From the NCBI RefSeq assembly GCF_035918155.1, contig NZ_CP109327.1, forward strand, positions 4,402,001 through 4,466,000: DNA of 64,000 nt, written 5' to 3'. Made by a program: the position numbers and the translations under genes. The notes beneath the pieces were generated by a model that was not told the origin of the DNA, searched no databases, and saw nothing but the letters and a program-made list of their open reading frames with translations. This document shows positions 18,144 to 25,860 of the stretch, in pieces; the stretch's first letter is position 1; every line of letters starts with the position of its first letter. The DNA is from Streptomyces sp. NBC_01591 (GTDB taxonomy: Bacteria; Actinomycetota; Actinomycetes; Streptomycetales; Streptomycetaceae).

Positions 18144-20441
18144 TCAACGTTCCACTTTCTCACCCGAGCCCGACGGCTCCCCGCTTTCCGGACCGGTGTC
18201 CGGAGTCGGGTCACTCGGCTGCTCGGGTTCACCGCCGTCGTCCCCGGCCGCGCCGCCCGCGTTGGCGCGCTTGCGATGGGTGTACATCCTGATGCCCGCG
18301 AGGACCAGGAGCAGCAGCCCGCCGGCGATGACCAGCAGCACGGTCGGGGTGAGCTCGGAGACCTTCACGGTGAAGGTCATCTCTCCGCCGTACGGTGTGC
18401 CGTCCTCCGTGTAGAGCTGCGCCGTCATCTGGACCTGGCCGTTGACGTTGGCCGCCGCGTCGAACTTCACGGACTGGCTGTGGCCGGCGCCGATCCGGAT
18501 CGGCTGTTCCGCCACGGCCCCGCCGTCGTTCAGCTTCAGGCGTGTCGCGTTCTCCGACTTCAGCCGGAGGACGAGATGGTCCACGCCCTGCAACAGCCTG
18601 TTCTGCACGGTCACCGGGATCGTGGCGCTACGGCCGGACAGGGTGACGTCGGACTTCGAGATGAGCTGGACCTCGCCGACGAGGTCCTGCAGATAGCTGC
18701 GGACCGAGTCCCGGTACTGCTGGGCCTCCAGCGGCCTGCCGCGCCATGACGTCGACATGGACCGGTTGAGCGCATTGCCGAAGGGGGTCACTACCCGCTC
18801 GGGCTGGGTGAGGATGACCTGGAAGTTGTTCAGTGAGACCTGGGTGGACTTGATGTCCTGGAAGGCCTGGGTGGGCAGCTCCTGGCTGCGGAGCTTCCTC
18901 GGGTACTGGGAGGCCCCGGGGACGCTGGTCGTCGCGTCCGCGTCGGGCTTCGCCCCGGCCGCTTCCACCAGGCCGAGGGGCTGTGTCCAGCGTCCGTCGT
19001 CGAGTCCGTGCAGGGCGCGGGCCATCGACTGGGCCTGGGCCACGGTGGGCATCCGCTGAGGTGCGACGACGATGCTCCGCTCGGTGTCCGTGTCCTGTTC
19101 GGTCAGAGCGAGGGTCAGAGCGAGGAACTTCTGCACGGCGAGGGTGGAGTTCCCCGCCTTCGACATGTCGCCCTGGAAGGCCGTGGAGAGCCGGGCGTCG
19201 GCGACGACCGCGGTGGTGCCGCCGCCGATCGGCCGGGCAGCGGTCGGCGTGTACTGCAGACCGCCGGTCTCCTGGAGGCTGTCGCTGCGGGCGATCACCT
19301 TGTGGGCCCCGGCCGAGGTGGCGACATCGACGACCGACGGGTCGATCGCCCCGTCGACGGGCCACGCGAAGTCGGTCGACGGCTTCACGTGGAGGATGGT
19401 CTGGACCGTCTTCCCGGCCACTTCGGTGGCGGTCTGAAGGTGGCTGAGGGTGCCGGAGACGTTCTTGCCGCGGTGCGCGATGGACGCCAGGTCGGGGTCG
19501 GCGAACGGCAGCGCGACGACCTTCCCGTCCGACACCGCGGCCTCGAGCGAAGTGAGCCATTGCTTGGCAACGGCCTGGTTCTTCCCGGCGACGGTGGTGT
19601 CCCCGGACTTGACGCGGTAGTTCCCCGCCATCGCGTCGACACTGGCCAGCAGATCCGGGTCGATCACCCAGGTCACGGGCAGCTGGCTGCCCAGTGAGAC
19701 CAGCTGTTCGAGCCGTCCGCCCGGAGCCAGCTCGGCGGCCAGGTCGTCGTCCGTGAACACGGGCGTCTGCTGATCGTCGGTGCCCGTCTCGGCGGTGACA
19801 TGGGCCGATGCGATGAGTGGCCAGAGATAGGTGACCTTCGTCCTGGAGTCGCGCTCCTCTTCCTGCCAGGGCAGGAAGGTGCGCTCGATCCCCAGCACCT
19901 GGTCGTACCGGACCTGTGAGGTCTGCCCCGACAGTGAGACGCCGAGCTGGTAGACGCCGTCGTCGCCGAGCCCCAATTTGCCGACCGGAACGGACAGCGT
20001 GAAGTCCTGGCTGATCCCGGAGGGGATTTTCGCGAACTTCACGGTGTACTTGCCGCCGAGCGCGGCTGGGTCGCTGCCGAGCACGTACCCGGTGCGCTTG
20101 GCGGCGGTGTCGATCTCCGTCCTGCTGGCGAGCTTCGGGCCCACCCGCAGGTCGACCGTGGCATCCGTGATCGTGTCCTTGCCCCTGTTGGTCACGGTGC
20201 CGGAGACGGTCAGGGTGTCTCCCTTGGCCGGCGCGCTCGGTGCCAAGGTGTTCAGGGACACGTCGACCGTTTCGGACTTGGTGTGGGCCTTGCCGGTCCC
20301 GTCGGCCTGCGCTGCGGGTGCGGTCGGACCGGCCAGCAGAGCCGCGACGAGCGGCGCCCCGATGATCAGGGCGGCTGTGTGCCGCAGCCACCGGCGGGCA
20401 GGAGAGGGACCGTTCCCCTGAATGTCTGCCGCCTCGGCCAC
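18144..20441 (-). CDS. Secreted, membrane-anchored DUF6049 family protein
   Basis: A 765-residue envelope protein of unknown function, conserved directly upstream of murJ in actinobacteria (Rv3909 lies in the equivalent place in M. tuberculosis). It has a long signal peptide with a basic start and hydrophobic core WLRHTAALIIGAPLVAALLAG, then an extracellular part with immunoglobulin-like beta regions (LTVSGTVTNRGKDTITDATV and similar near the C-terminus) around a large central domain. Near the C-terminus is a single membrane segment LTPTVLLVIAGGLLLLVLAGI followed by a basic cytosolic tail. GTG start after GGGTAGG. Its location argues for a role in cell-wall export or signalling, but this is inference. 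Confidence 0.85.
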   Translation of the reverse strand: MAEAADIQGNGPSPARRWLRHTAALIIGAPLVAALLAGPTAPAAQADGTGKAHTKSETVDVSLNTLAPSAPAKGDTLTVSGTVTNRGKDTITDATVDLRVGPKLASRTEIDTAAKRTGYVLGSDPAALGGKYTVKFAKIPSGISQDFTLSVPVGKLGLGDDGVYQLGVSLSGQTSQVRYDQVLGIERTFLPWQEEERDSRTKVTYLWPLIASAHVTAETGTDDQQTPVFTDDDLAAELAPGGRLEQLVSLGSQLPVTWVIDPDLLASVDAMAGNYRVKSGDTTVAGKNQAVAKQWLTSLEAAVSDGKVVALPFADPDLASIAHRGKNVSGTLSHLQTATEVAGKTVQTILHVKPSTDFAWPVDGAIDPSVVDVATSAGAHKVIARSDSLQETGGLQYTPTAARPIGGGTTAVVADARLSTAFQGDMSKAGNSTLAVQKFLALTLALTEQDTDTERSIVVAPQRMPTVAQAQSMARALHGLDDGRWTQPLGLVEAAGAKPDADATTSVPGASQYPRKLRSQELPTQAFQDIKSTQVSLNNFQVILTQPERVVTPFGNALNRSMSTSWRGRPLEAQQYRDSVRSYLQDLVGEVQLISKSDVTLSGRSATIPVTVQNRLLQGVDHLVLRLKSENATRLKLNDGGAVAEQPIRIGAGHSQSVKFDAAANVNGQVQMTAQLYTEDGTPYGGEMTFTVKVSELTPTVLLVIAGGLLLLVLAGIRMYTHRKRANAGGAAGDDGGEPEQPSDPTPDTGPESGEPSGSGEKVER

Positions 20442-20624
20442 GCGCCTACCCGTCCCTCGTCGTCGTCAGCTGGTGTCGATGGTTGTCGGTTCTTGCGTCC
20501 ACGCATGGTAACGATGTGCGCGGGTGCCAAGTGCTGGGGAGTTCGCTACATGATCGGAAGAGTCTTGCAGGGCGGGACGAAACCAGGGCGACCGGGCCGG
20601 TCCGGGCACGTACCCTTTTCTGTT

Positions 20625-22067
20625 GTGTCGAACGCCAATGAAGACAGCTCCCGTGCCCTGACCCAGGTGCAGCACCGCGCAGTCAGCGAACTGCTGCGGG
20701 TGTCCCCGGTCGCCGACGACCTCGCTCGCCGTTTCCAGGACGCCGGGTTCAGTCTCGCCCTGGTCGGAGGCTCGGTCCGGGACGCGCTTCTCGGCAGGCT
20801 CGGGAACGACCTGGACTTCACGACCGATGCTCGCCCCGAAGCGGTACTGAAGATCGTCCGGCCGTGGGCCGACTCGGTGTGGGAGGTCGGGATCGCCTTC
20901 GGCACAGTGGGTGCCCAGAAGGACGGCTACCAGATCGAGGTCACCACATACAGGTCGGAGGCGTACGACAGGACCTCGCGCAAGCCCGAGGTGTCCTACG
21001 GCGACTCCATCGAGGATGACCTCGTCCGGCGTGACTTCACGGTCAACGCGATGGCCGTCGCACTTCCGCAGAAGGTCTTCATCGATCCTCACGGTGGTCT
21101 CGAGGACCTGGCGGAGCGCGTTCTGCGTACCCCCGGAACACCCGAGGACTCGTTCTCCGACGATCCGCTGCGCATGCTGCGCGCTGCCCGTTTCGCGGCT
21201 CAGCTGGACTTCGATGTCGCTCCCGATGTGGTCACCGCGATGACGGAGATGGCCGGGCGCATCGAAATCGTCTCCGCAGAGCGGGTCAGGGAGGAGCTCA
21301 ACAAGCTGCTGCTCTCCGCCCACCCCCGCAAGGGTCTGGCGCAGCTCGTCGACACGGGCCTGGCGCAGCAGGTGCTGCCGGAGCTCCCGGCACTGCGCCT
21401 GGAAAGTGACGAGCATCACCGTCACAAGGATGTCTACGAGCACTCGCTGACCGTCCTGGAACAGGCGATCGATCTGGAAGAGGACGGCCCTGATCTGGTT
21501 CTGCGCCTTGCCGCTCTCCTCCATGACATCGGGAAGCCGAGGACGCGACGCTTCGAGAAGGACGGGCGAGTCTCGTTCCATCACCACGAGGTGGTGGGCG
21601 CCAAGATGGTCAAGAAGCGGATGACCGAGCTCAAGTACTCCAACGACATGGTCAAGGACGTCTCGAAGCTGGTGGAGCTTCACCTGCGCTTCCACGGCTA
21701 CGGCGACGGCGAGTGGACGGACTCCGCGGTCCGTCGGTATGTGCGGGATGCCGGCCCCCTGCTGGAGCGGCTGCACAAGCTGACCCGCTCGGACTGCACC
21801 ACGCGGAACAAGCGCAAGGCCGCCGCACTCTCTCGGACCTATGACGGGCTGGAGGAGCGCATCGAGCAGTTGCAGGAGCAGGAGGAGCTGGATGCCATCC
21901 GCCCCGACCTGGACGGCAACGAGATCATGAAGACCCTGGGTGTCGGTCCCGGGCCGGTGATCGGCAAGGCGTACGCGTTCCTGCTGGAGCTGCGCCTGGA
22001 GCACGGCCCGATGGAGCGTGGCATGGCGGTCAAGAAGCTCAAGGAGTGGTGGGCCGCGCAGGGCTGA
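20625..22067 (+). CDS. cca: CCA tRNA nucleotidyltransferase / poly(A) polymerase family
   Basis: This enzyme adds or repairs the CCA end of tRNAs; actinobacterial members with an HD domain may have CCA-adding or poly(A) activity. The 480-residue protein has the class II nucleotidyltransferase motif LVGGSVRDALLG (46-57) with catalytic DLDF (62-65), the RRDFTVNAMA motif, the DDPLRMLRAARF helix and an HD phosphohydrolase domain with ALLHDIGKP (about 295-303). I use the GTG at 20625 because SNANEDSSRALTQVQHRAV matches the family N-terminus; the open frame further upstream overlaps the divergent DUF6049 gene. The same neighbour order (cca next to DUF6049-murJ) occurs in mycobacteria. Confidence 0.94.
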   Translation: MSNANEDSSRALTQVQHRAVSELLRVSPVADDLARRFQDAGFSLALVGGSVRDALLGRLGNDLDFTTDARPEAVLKIVRPWADSVWEVGIAFGTVGAQKDGYQIEVTTYRSEAYDRTSRKPEVSYGDSIEDDLVRRDFTVNAMAVALPQKVFIDPHGGLEDLAERVLRTPGTPEDSFSDDPLRMLRAARFAAQLDFDVAPDVVTAMTEMAGRIEIVSAERVREELNKLLLSAHPRKGLAQLVDTGLAQQVLPELPALRLESDEHHRHKDVYEHSLTVLEQAIDLEEDGPDLVLRLAALLHDIGKPRTRRFEKDGRVSFHHHEVVGAKMVKKRMTELKYSNDMVKDVSKLVELHLRFHGYGDGEWTDSAVRRYVRDAGPLLERLHKLTRSDCTTRNKRKAAALSRTYDGLEERIEQLQEQEELDAIRPDLDGNEIMKTLGVGPGPVIGKAYAFLLELRLEHGPMERGMAVKKLKEWWAAQG

Positions 22068-22112
22068 GGCTGCTGGAGGCTCGGTCTGCCGGCGTGCGGG
22101 TGCGGTGGCCAT

Positions 22113-22126
22113 GTTTCACGTGAAAC
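22113..22126. other. parS: parS site at the centre of a 26-bp palindrome
   Basis: Exact GTTTCACGTGAAAC in the cca/MFS convergent gap. Flanking GGCCAT and ATGGCC extend the perfect symmetry to 22107-22132. Confidence 0.95.
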
Positions 22127-22161
22127 ATGGCCCGCCTTCCGGTGTCGCACCACGATCTGGT

Positions 22162-22195
22162 GAGGGGTGCTGTTTCACGTGAAACAGCACCCCTC
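22162..22195. terminator. Perfect 34-bp palindrome centred on parS, convergent gap
   Basis: GAGGGGTGCTGTTTCAC (22162-22178) is followed directly by its exact reverse complement, ending CCCTC at 22195. Lying between the convergent cca and MFS genes, it is a plausible bidirectional terminator as well as a ParB site. Confidence 0.6.
22172..22185. other. parS: parS site at the centre of a 34-bp palindrome
   Basis: Exact GTTTCACGTGAAAC, 59 bases from the copy at 22113. Two sites this close could form one strong ParB loading point. Confidence 0.95.
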
Positions 22196-22215
22196 GCTCT
22201 GCTTCGCCCCGGACG

Positions 22216-23484
22216 CTAGAGAGCCTCTCCGGTGCGGCTCCACCGGAACATCAGCACTGCGACGACCGCGTAGAGAACGGCCACTGCGATCACCACCGCG
22301 GTCGATCGCCCGTCGGGAGGCAGCATCAGTGCGGAGACTGCGGCGGCCCCTACGAAAGCAGCGTTGAACAGCACGTCGTAGAACGAGAAGGCCCGGCCGC
22401 GGAAGGAGTCCTCCACCGCGGTCTGCACCACCGTGTCGGTCGCGATCTTCGCTCCCTGGGTGACCAGCCCGAGGATGAACGCCGCGACCAATATCGGTAC
22501 GGGGACGAACCACAGCCCCAGCGCGGGTTCGAGGACGGCGGCCCCCGCCGCGCACACCGTCATCCAGCGGAACCGGCCGAGCCGTCCCACGGCCCAAGGT
22601 GTGAGTACGGCCGCCGCGAAGAAGCCCGCACCGGAGACCCCCACAGCCAGTCCGAGAAGGGCCAGGCCCTCGGATTCGCTGTCGCTCCAGGCGTACCGGC
22701 ACAGCATCAGCACCGTGACGGTCAGTGCTCCGTAGCAGAAGCGCATCACGGTCATGGCGGCCAGCGCCCGGCCGGCCTGCTTCCGCTGTACCAGATGGCG
22801 CAACCCGTCGGCCAGCCCCCGCACGGTGGCGGCCAGGGCCTCCCCCAGTCCAGTCCGGTGTCCGTCCTGATCCGGTCCGAGGAGTCCGGTGGCAAGGGTC
22901 AGGGATGCCAGCGCCGACGTGAGGTAGAGCACCGCGCCCAGCAGCACCACCACGGCATCGGAGTCCGCGAGCAGCAGCCGTACGGCGAAGGCGAGGCCGC
23001 CGCCCGCAGTGGCTGCGAGCGTCCCGGCGGTCGGTGAGAGCGAGTTGGCCAGCACCAGACGGTCGCTGTCGACGACACGCGGCAGCGCGGCCGAGAGCCC
23101 GGCCAGGACGAAGCGGTTGACTGCGGTGACACACAGCGCCGAGGCGTAGAAGAGCCAGTCGGGTGCGGTGCCGAGGATGAGGAGCGCTGTGCAGCAGGCG
23201 AGCGCGGCGCGCAGCAGATTCCCGTACAGAAAGACCTGGCGGCGCGGCCAGCGGTCCAGCAGGACGCCGGCAAAAGGGCCGACGAGCGAGTACGGCAGCA
23301 GCAGCACTGCCATCGCGGAGGCGATGGCACCTGCCGAAGCCTGCTTCTCCGGCGAGAAGACGACGTGAGCCGCAAGCGCCACCTGGAAGACACCGTCGGC
23401 CGACTGGGAGAGGAGTCGTACGGCCAGCAGGCGACGGAAGTTCCGAAGGCGCAGCAGAACGCGCAGATCACCGACGACGGCCAT
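22216..23484 (-). CDS. Major facilitator superfamily transporter
   Basis: A 422-residue membrane protein with about 12 hydrophobic segments. The loop after the second segment, GVLLDRWPRRQVFLYGN, fits the MFS motif A pattern (GxLxDRxGRR), and the N-terminal NFRRLLAVRLLSQSADGVFQVALA is typical of the MFS_3 type, often exporters. Substrate unknown. Homologues occupy the same place between cca and ino1 in Streptomyces. I start at ATG 23484. The frame extends to 23541 with a GTG at 23499, but there is no clear ribosome site for either, so translation may be leaderless. The ino1 terminator lies directly upstream. Confidence 0.85.
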   Translation of the reverse strand: MAVVGDLRVLLRLRNFRRLLAVRLLSQSADGVFQVALAAHVVFSPEKQASAGAIASAMAVLLLPYSLVGPFAGVLLDRWPRRQVFLYGNLLRAALACCTALLILGTAPDWLFYASALCVTAVNRFVLAGLSAALPRVVDSDRLVLANSLSPTAGTLAATAGGGLAFAVRLLLADSDAVVVLLGAVLYLTSALASLTLATGLLGPDQDGHRTGLGEALAATVRGLADGLRHLVQRKQAGRALAAMTVMRFCYGALTVTVLMLCRYAWSDSESEGLALLGLAVGVSGAGFFAAAVLTPWAVGRLGRFRWMTVCAAGAAVLEPALGLWFVPVPILVAAFILGLVTQGAKIATDTVVQTAVEDSFRGRAFSFYDVLFNAAFVGAAAVSALMLPPDGRSTAVVIAVAVLYAVVAVLMFRWSRTGEAL

Positions 23485-23504
23485 GTAATCAAGAGTCACA
23501 TACG

Positions 23505-23541
23505 TTGAGGGTCCCCGGGCTGATTGCCCGGGGACCCTCAA
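23505..23541 (-). terminator. Terminator after ino1
   Basis: A perfect 16-bp stem, TTGAGGGTCCCCGGGC (23505-23520) with its complement at 23526-23541, around loop TGATT. It lies downstream of leftward ino1 and just before the MFS gene. Confidence 0.8.
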
Positions 23542-23607
23542 CAGCGCGGAAAGGAATGAGCGTTGCCGCTCAGCACCCGGCCGCGTGGACGTACCTGTCC
23601 GGCAGCG

Positions 23608-24690
23608 TCAGTTGGCGACGTCGCCGCGGATGAACTTCTCGACGTTCTCGCGGGCCTCGTCGTCGAAGTACTGGACCGGCGGGGACTTCATGAAGTACGA
23701 GGAAGCGGAGAGGATCGGGCCCCCGATGCCACGGTCCTTGGCGATCTTCGCGGCGCGGACGGCGTCGATGATGACACCGGCGGAGTTCGGGGAGTCCCAG
23801 ACCTCGAGCTTGTACTCCAGGTTCAGCGGAACATCACCGAAGGCGCGGCCCTCAAGGCGCACGTACGCCCACTTGCGGTCGTCCAGCCAGGCCACGTAGT
23901 CCGACGGACCGATGTGGACGTTGTCCGCACCGAGTTCGCGGTCACGGATCTGGGAGGTGACGGCCTGCGTCTTGGAGATCTTCTTGGACTCCAGGCGCTC
24001 ACGCTCGAGCATGTTCTTGAAGTCCATGTTGCCGCCGACGTTCAGCTGCATCGTGCGGTCCAGGACGACGCCCCGGTCCTCGAAGAGCTTCGCCATCACG
24101 CGGTGCGTGATGGTGGCGCCGACCTGCGACTTGATGTCGTCGCCGACGATCGGGACGCCGGCCTCGGTGAACTTGTCCGCCCACTCCTTGGTACCGGCGA
24201 TGAAGACCGGGAGAGCGTTGACGAACGCGACCTTGGCGTCGATGGCGCACTGCGCGTAGAACTTCGCAGCGACCTCGGAGCCTACGGGCAGGTAGCAGAC
24301 GAGGACGTCGACCTTGCGGTCCTTGAGGACCTGGACGATGTCGACCGGGGCCTCGGCCGACTCCTCGATGGTCTGGCGGTAGTACTTGCCGAGACCGTCG
24401 TGGGTGTGGCCGCGCTGGACGGTGACGCCGGCGTTCGGCACGTCGCAGAGCTTGATGGTGTTGTTCTCGCTGGCACCGATGGCGTCCGCGAGGTCGAGAC
24501 CGACCTTCTTCGCGTCGACGTCGAAGGCGGCGACGAACTCGACGTCCCGCACGTGGTAGTCGCCGAACTGGACGTGCATCAGACCGGGCACCTTGCCGGC
24601 CGGATCGGCGTCCTTGTAGTACTCGACGCCCTGGACCAGCGAGGCGGCGCAGTTGCCCACGCCGACGATGGCTACGCGAACCGAACCCAT
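23608..24690 (-). CDS. ino1: myo-inositol-1-phosphate synthase
   Basis: Converts glucose 6-phosphate to 1L-myo-inositol 1-phosphate using NAD, the first step to phosphatidylinositol and mycothiol in actinobacteria. The 360-residue protein begins [20 protein letters not shown], a Rossmann NAD-binding loop, and includes the family core [31 protein letters not shown] and [18 protein letters not shown] precedes ATG 24690; the frame upstream of it is non-coding. The PadR-type regulator gene immediately upstream (63 bases) is probably co-transcribed and is a conserved neighbour, also in mycobacteria (Rv0046c-Rv0047c), hinting at regulatory linkage. Confidence 0.95.
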   Translation of the reverse strand: MGSVRVAIVGVGNCAASLVQGVEYYKDADPAGKVPGLMHVQFGDYHVRDVEFVAAFDVDAKKVGLDLADAIGASENNTIKLCDVPNAGVTVQRGHTHDGLGKYYRQTIEESAEAPVDIVQVLKDRKVDVLVCYLPVGSEVAAKFYAQCAIDAKVAFVNALPVFIAGTKEWADKFTEAGVPIVGDDIKSQVGATITHRVMAKLFEDRGVVLDRTMQLNVGGNMDFKNMLERERLESKKISKTQAVTSQIRDRELGADNVHIGPSDYVAWLDDRKWAYVRLEGRAFGDVPLNLEYKLEVWDSPNSAGVIIDAVRAAKIAKDRGIGGPILSASSYFMKSPPVQYFDDEARENVEKFIRGDVAN

Positions 24691-24752
24691 TCCGGTTGCT
24701 CCCTGTGTGTTTTGGATGTTCCCGATGAAGGCCCCGCGGATCTGCGGGGGCC

Positions 24753-25460
24753 TCACTTTGCGGTGTCGTCGGACGGATCCGGCGGGGTGTCACCCCGGCG
24801 CCGGGGCAGGCCGTCCGTCTCTCCTGCGGTGTTCTGCTGAGCTTCGCTCCCGGGCGAGGACCGTCGCTGATCCCGTCCCGACCGCTCGCTCTCGATGAGC
24901 TCGTTCAGCCAGCGCACTTCGCGCTCCACGGACTCCATGCCATGTCGCTGCAGCTCAAGTGTGTAGTCGTCGAGGCGCTCGCGGGTGCGGGCCAGAGAGG
25001 CCCGCATCTTCTCCAGCCGCTCCTCCAGCCGGCTGCGCCGGCCTTCCAGCACTCTCATCCGCACCTCGTGCTCCGTCTGCCCGAAGAAGGCGAAGCGGGC
25101 TGCGAAGTGCTCGTCCTCCCAGGAGTCGGGGCCGGTGTGCGAGAGCAGCTCCTCGAAATGCTCCTTACCTTCCGCCGTCAGCCGGTAGACGATCTTGGCG
25201 CGACGCCCGGCCAGTGAGGAGGCGGGGGCGACCGCACGGCCGGTGGCGGGCGGATGGTCGGCAGGGGCGGAGCCCGGCTCCTCGATCAACCAGCCGCTGG
25301 CGACCAGCGTCTTGAGGCAGGGATAGAGGGTGCCGTAGCTGAAGGCGCGGAAGATCCCCAACGAGGTGTTGAGGCGTTTACGCAGCTCGTAGCCGTGCAT
25401 CGGGGACTCGCGGAGCAGGCCGAGAACGGCGAATTCGAGGATGCCGGAGCGTCTGCTCAA
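24753..25460 (-). CDS. PadR family transcriptional regulator
   Basis: A 235-residue regulator with the N-terminal PadR winged helix [26 protein letters not shown] and [14 protein letters not shown], followed by a coiled-coil C-terminal part (about 110-200, rich in Arg/Glu/Leu) for dimerisation and a polar tail. The frame is open upstream, but GGAGGAGGCGAAG directly before TTG 25460 and the family N-terminus SRRSGILEF decide the start; TTG is an unusual start. A near-ideal operator (25533-25555) lies about 75 bases upstream, which suggests autoregulation and perhaps control of ino1. The inserted region with [19 protein letters not shown] is low-complexity. Confidence 0.9.
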   Translation of the reverse strand: MSRRSGILEFAVLGLLRESPMHGYELRKRLNTSLGIFRAFSYGTLYPCLKTLVASGWLIEEPGSAPADHPPATGRAVAPASSLAGRRAKIVYRLTAEGKEHFEELLSHTGPDSWEDEHFAARFAFFGQTEHEVRMRVLEGRRSRLEERLEKMRASLARTRERLDDYTLELQRHGMESVEREVRWLNELIESERSGRDQRRSSPGSEAQQNTAGETDGLPRRRGDTPPDPSDDTAK

Positions 25461-25860
25461 CTTCGCCTCCTCCTTACTCCGAGTGCGTCCCAGTGCTCCT
25501 GCGGAGCCCTGTGCCGGGCTGATGTACCGGGCTGATGTATCGACTCGATACATCACGACGATAGATCGGTCGCCGCGATGCGACAAGAGGGGTCATCGTG
25601 AACGGCGTCACATCGTGAATTCGTAGGCACCGACTTGCGTTGTTTGGGGTGAAGTTCGGCCCTAGGAGGGTTTTGACCGTGCGTAGTCTGTGCGGCATGC
25701 AAACCACCGGGAACCGCGTGACGCGCCCGCGCGTCAGTCTTCGCGGACCAGCCGGACGCATGGCGGACGAGCCTGTCGCAAGGCTTGTCCGTAATTCGGG
25801 GGGACCGGATCTCAACTGCCGCTTCCAGGCGCTCTCGCCTGCCCGAGGAGTAGTCGTTCG
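25461..25860. promoter_or_regulatory. Divergent padR / penicillin-binding protein control region
   Basis: This 400-base gap holds the PadR-type palindrome at 25533-25555, an incomplete copy of its left arm (GATGTACCGG at 25521-25530), and a relatively AT-rich segment around 25600-25680. I could not assign a promoter pair with confidence and see no convincing gene; a 74-codon frame at 25640-25864 lacks family features. Confidence 0.6.
25533..25555. promoter_or_regulatory. Probable PadR operator
   Basis: TGATGTATCGA and TCGATACATCA form a perfect 11+1+11 palindrome upstream of the PadR gene. ATGT...ACAT arms are the known PadR-family operator form, though the usual spacer is about 8 bases and here it is 11. 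Confidence 0.7.
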
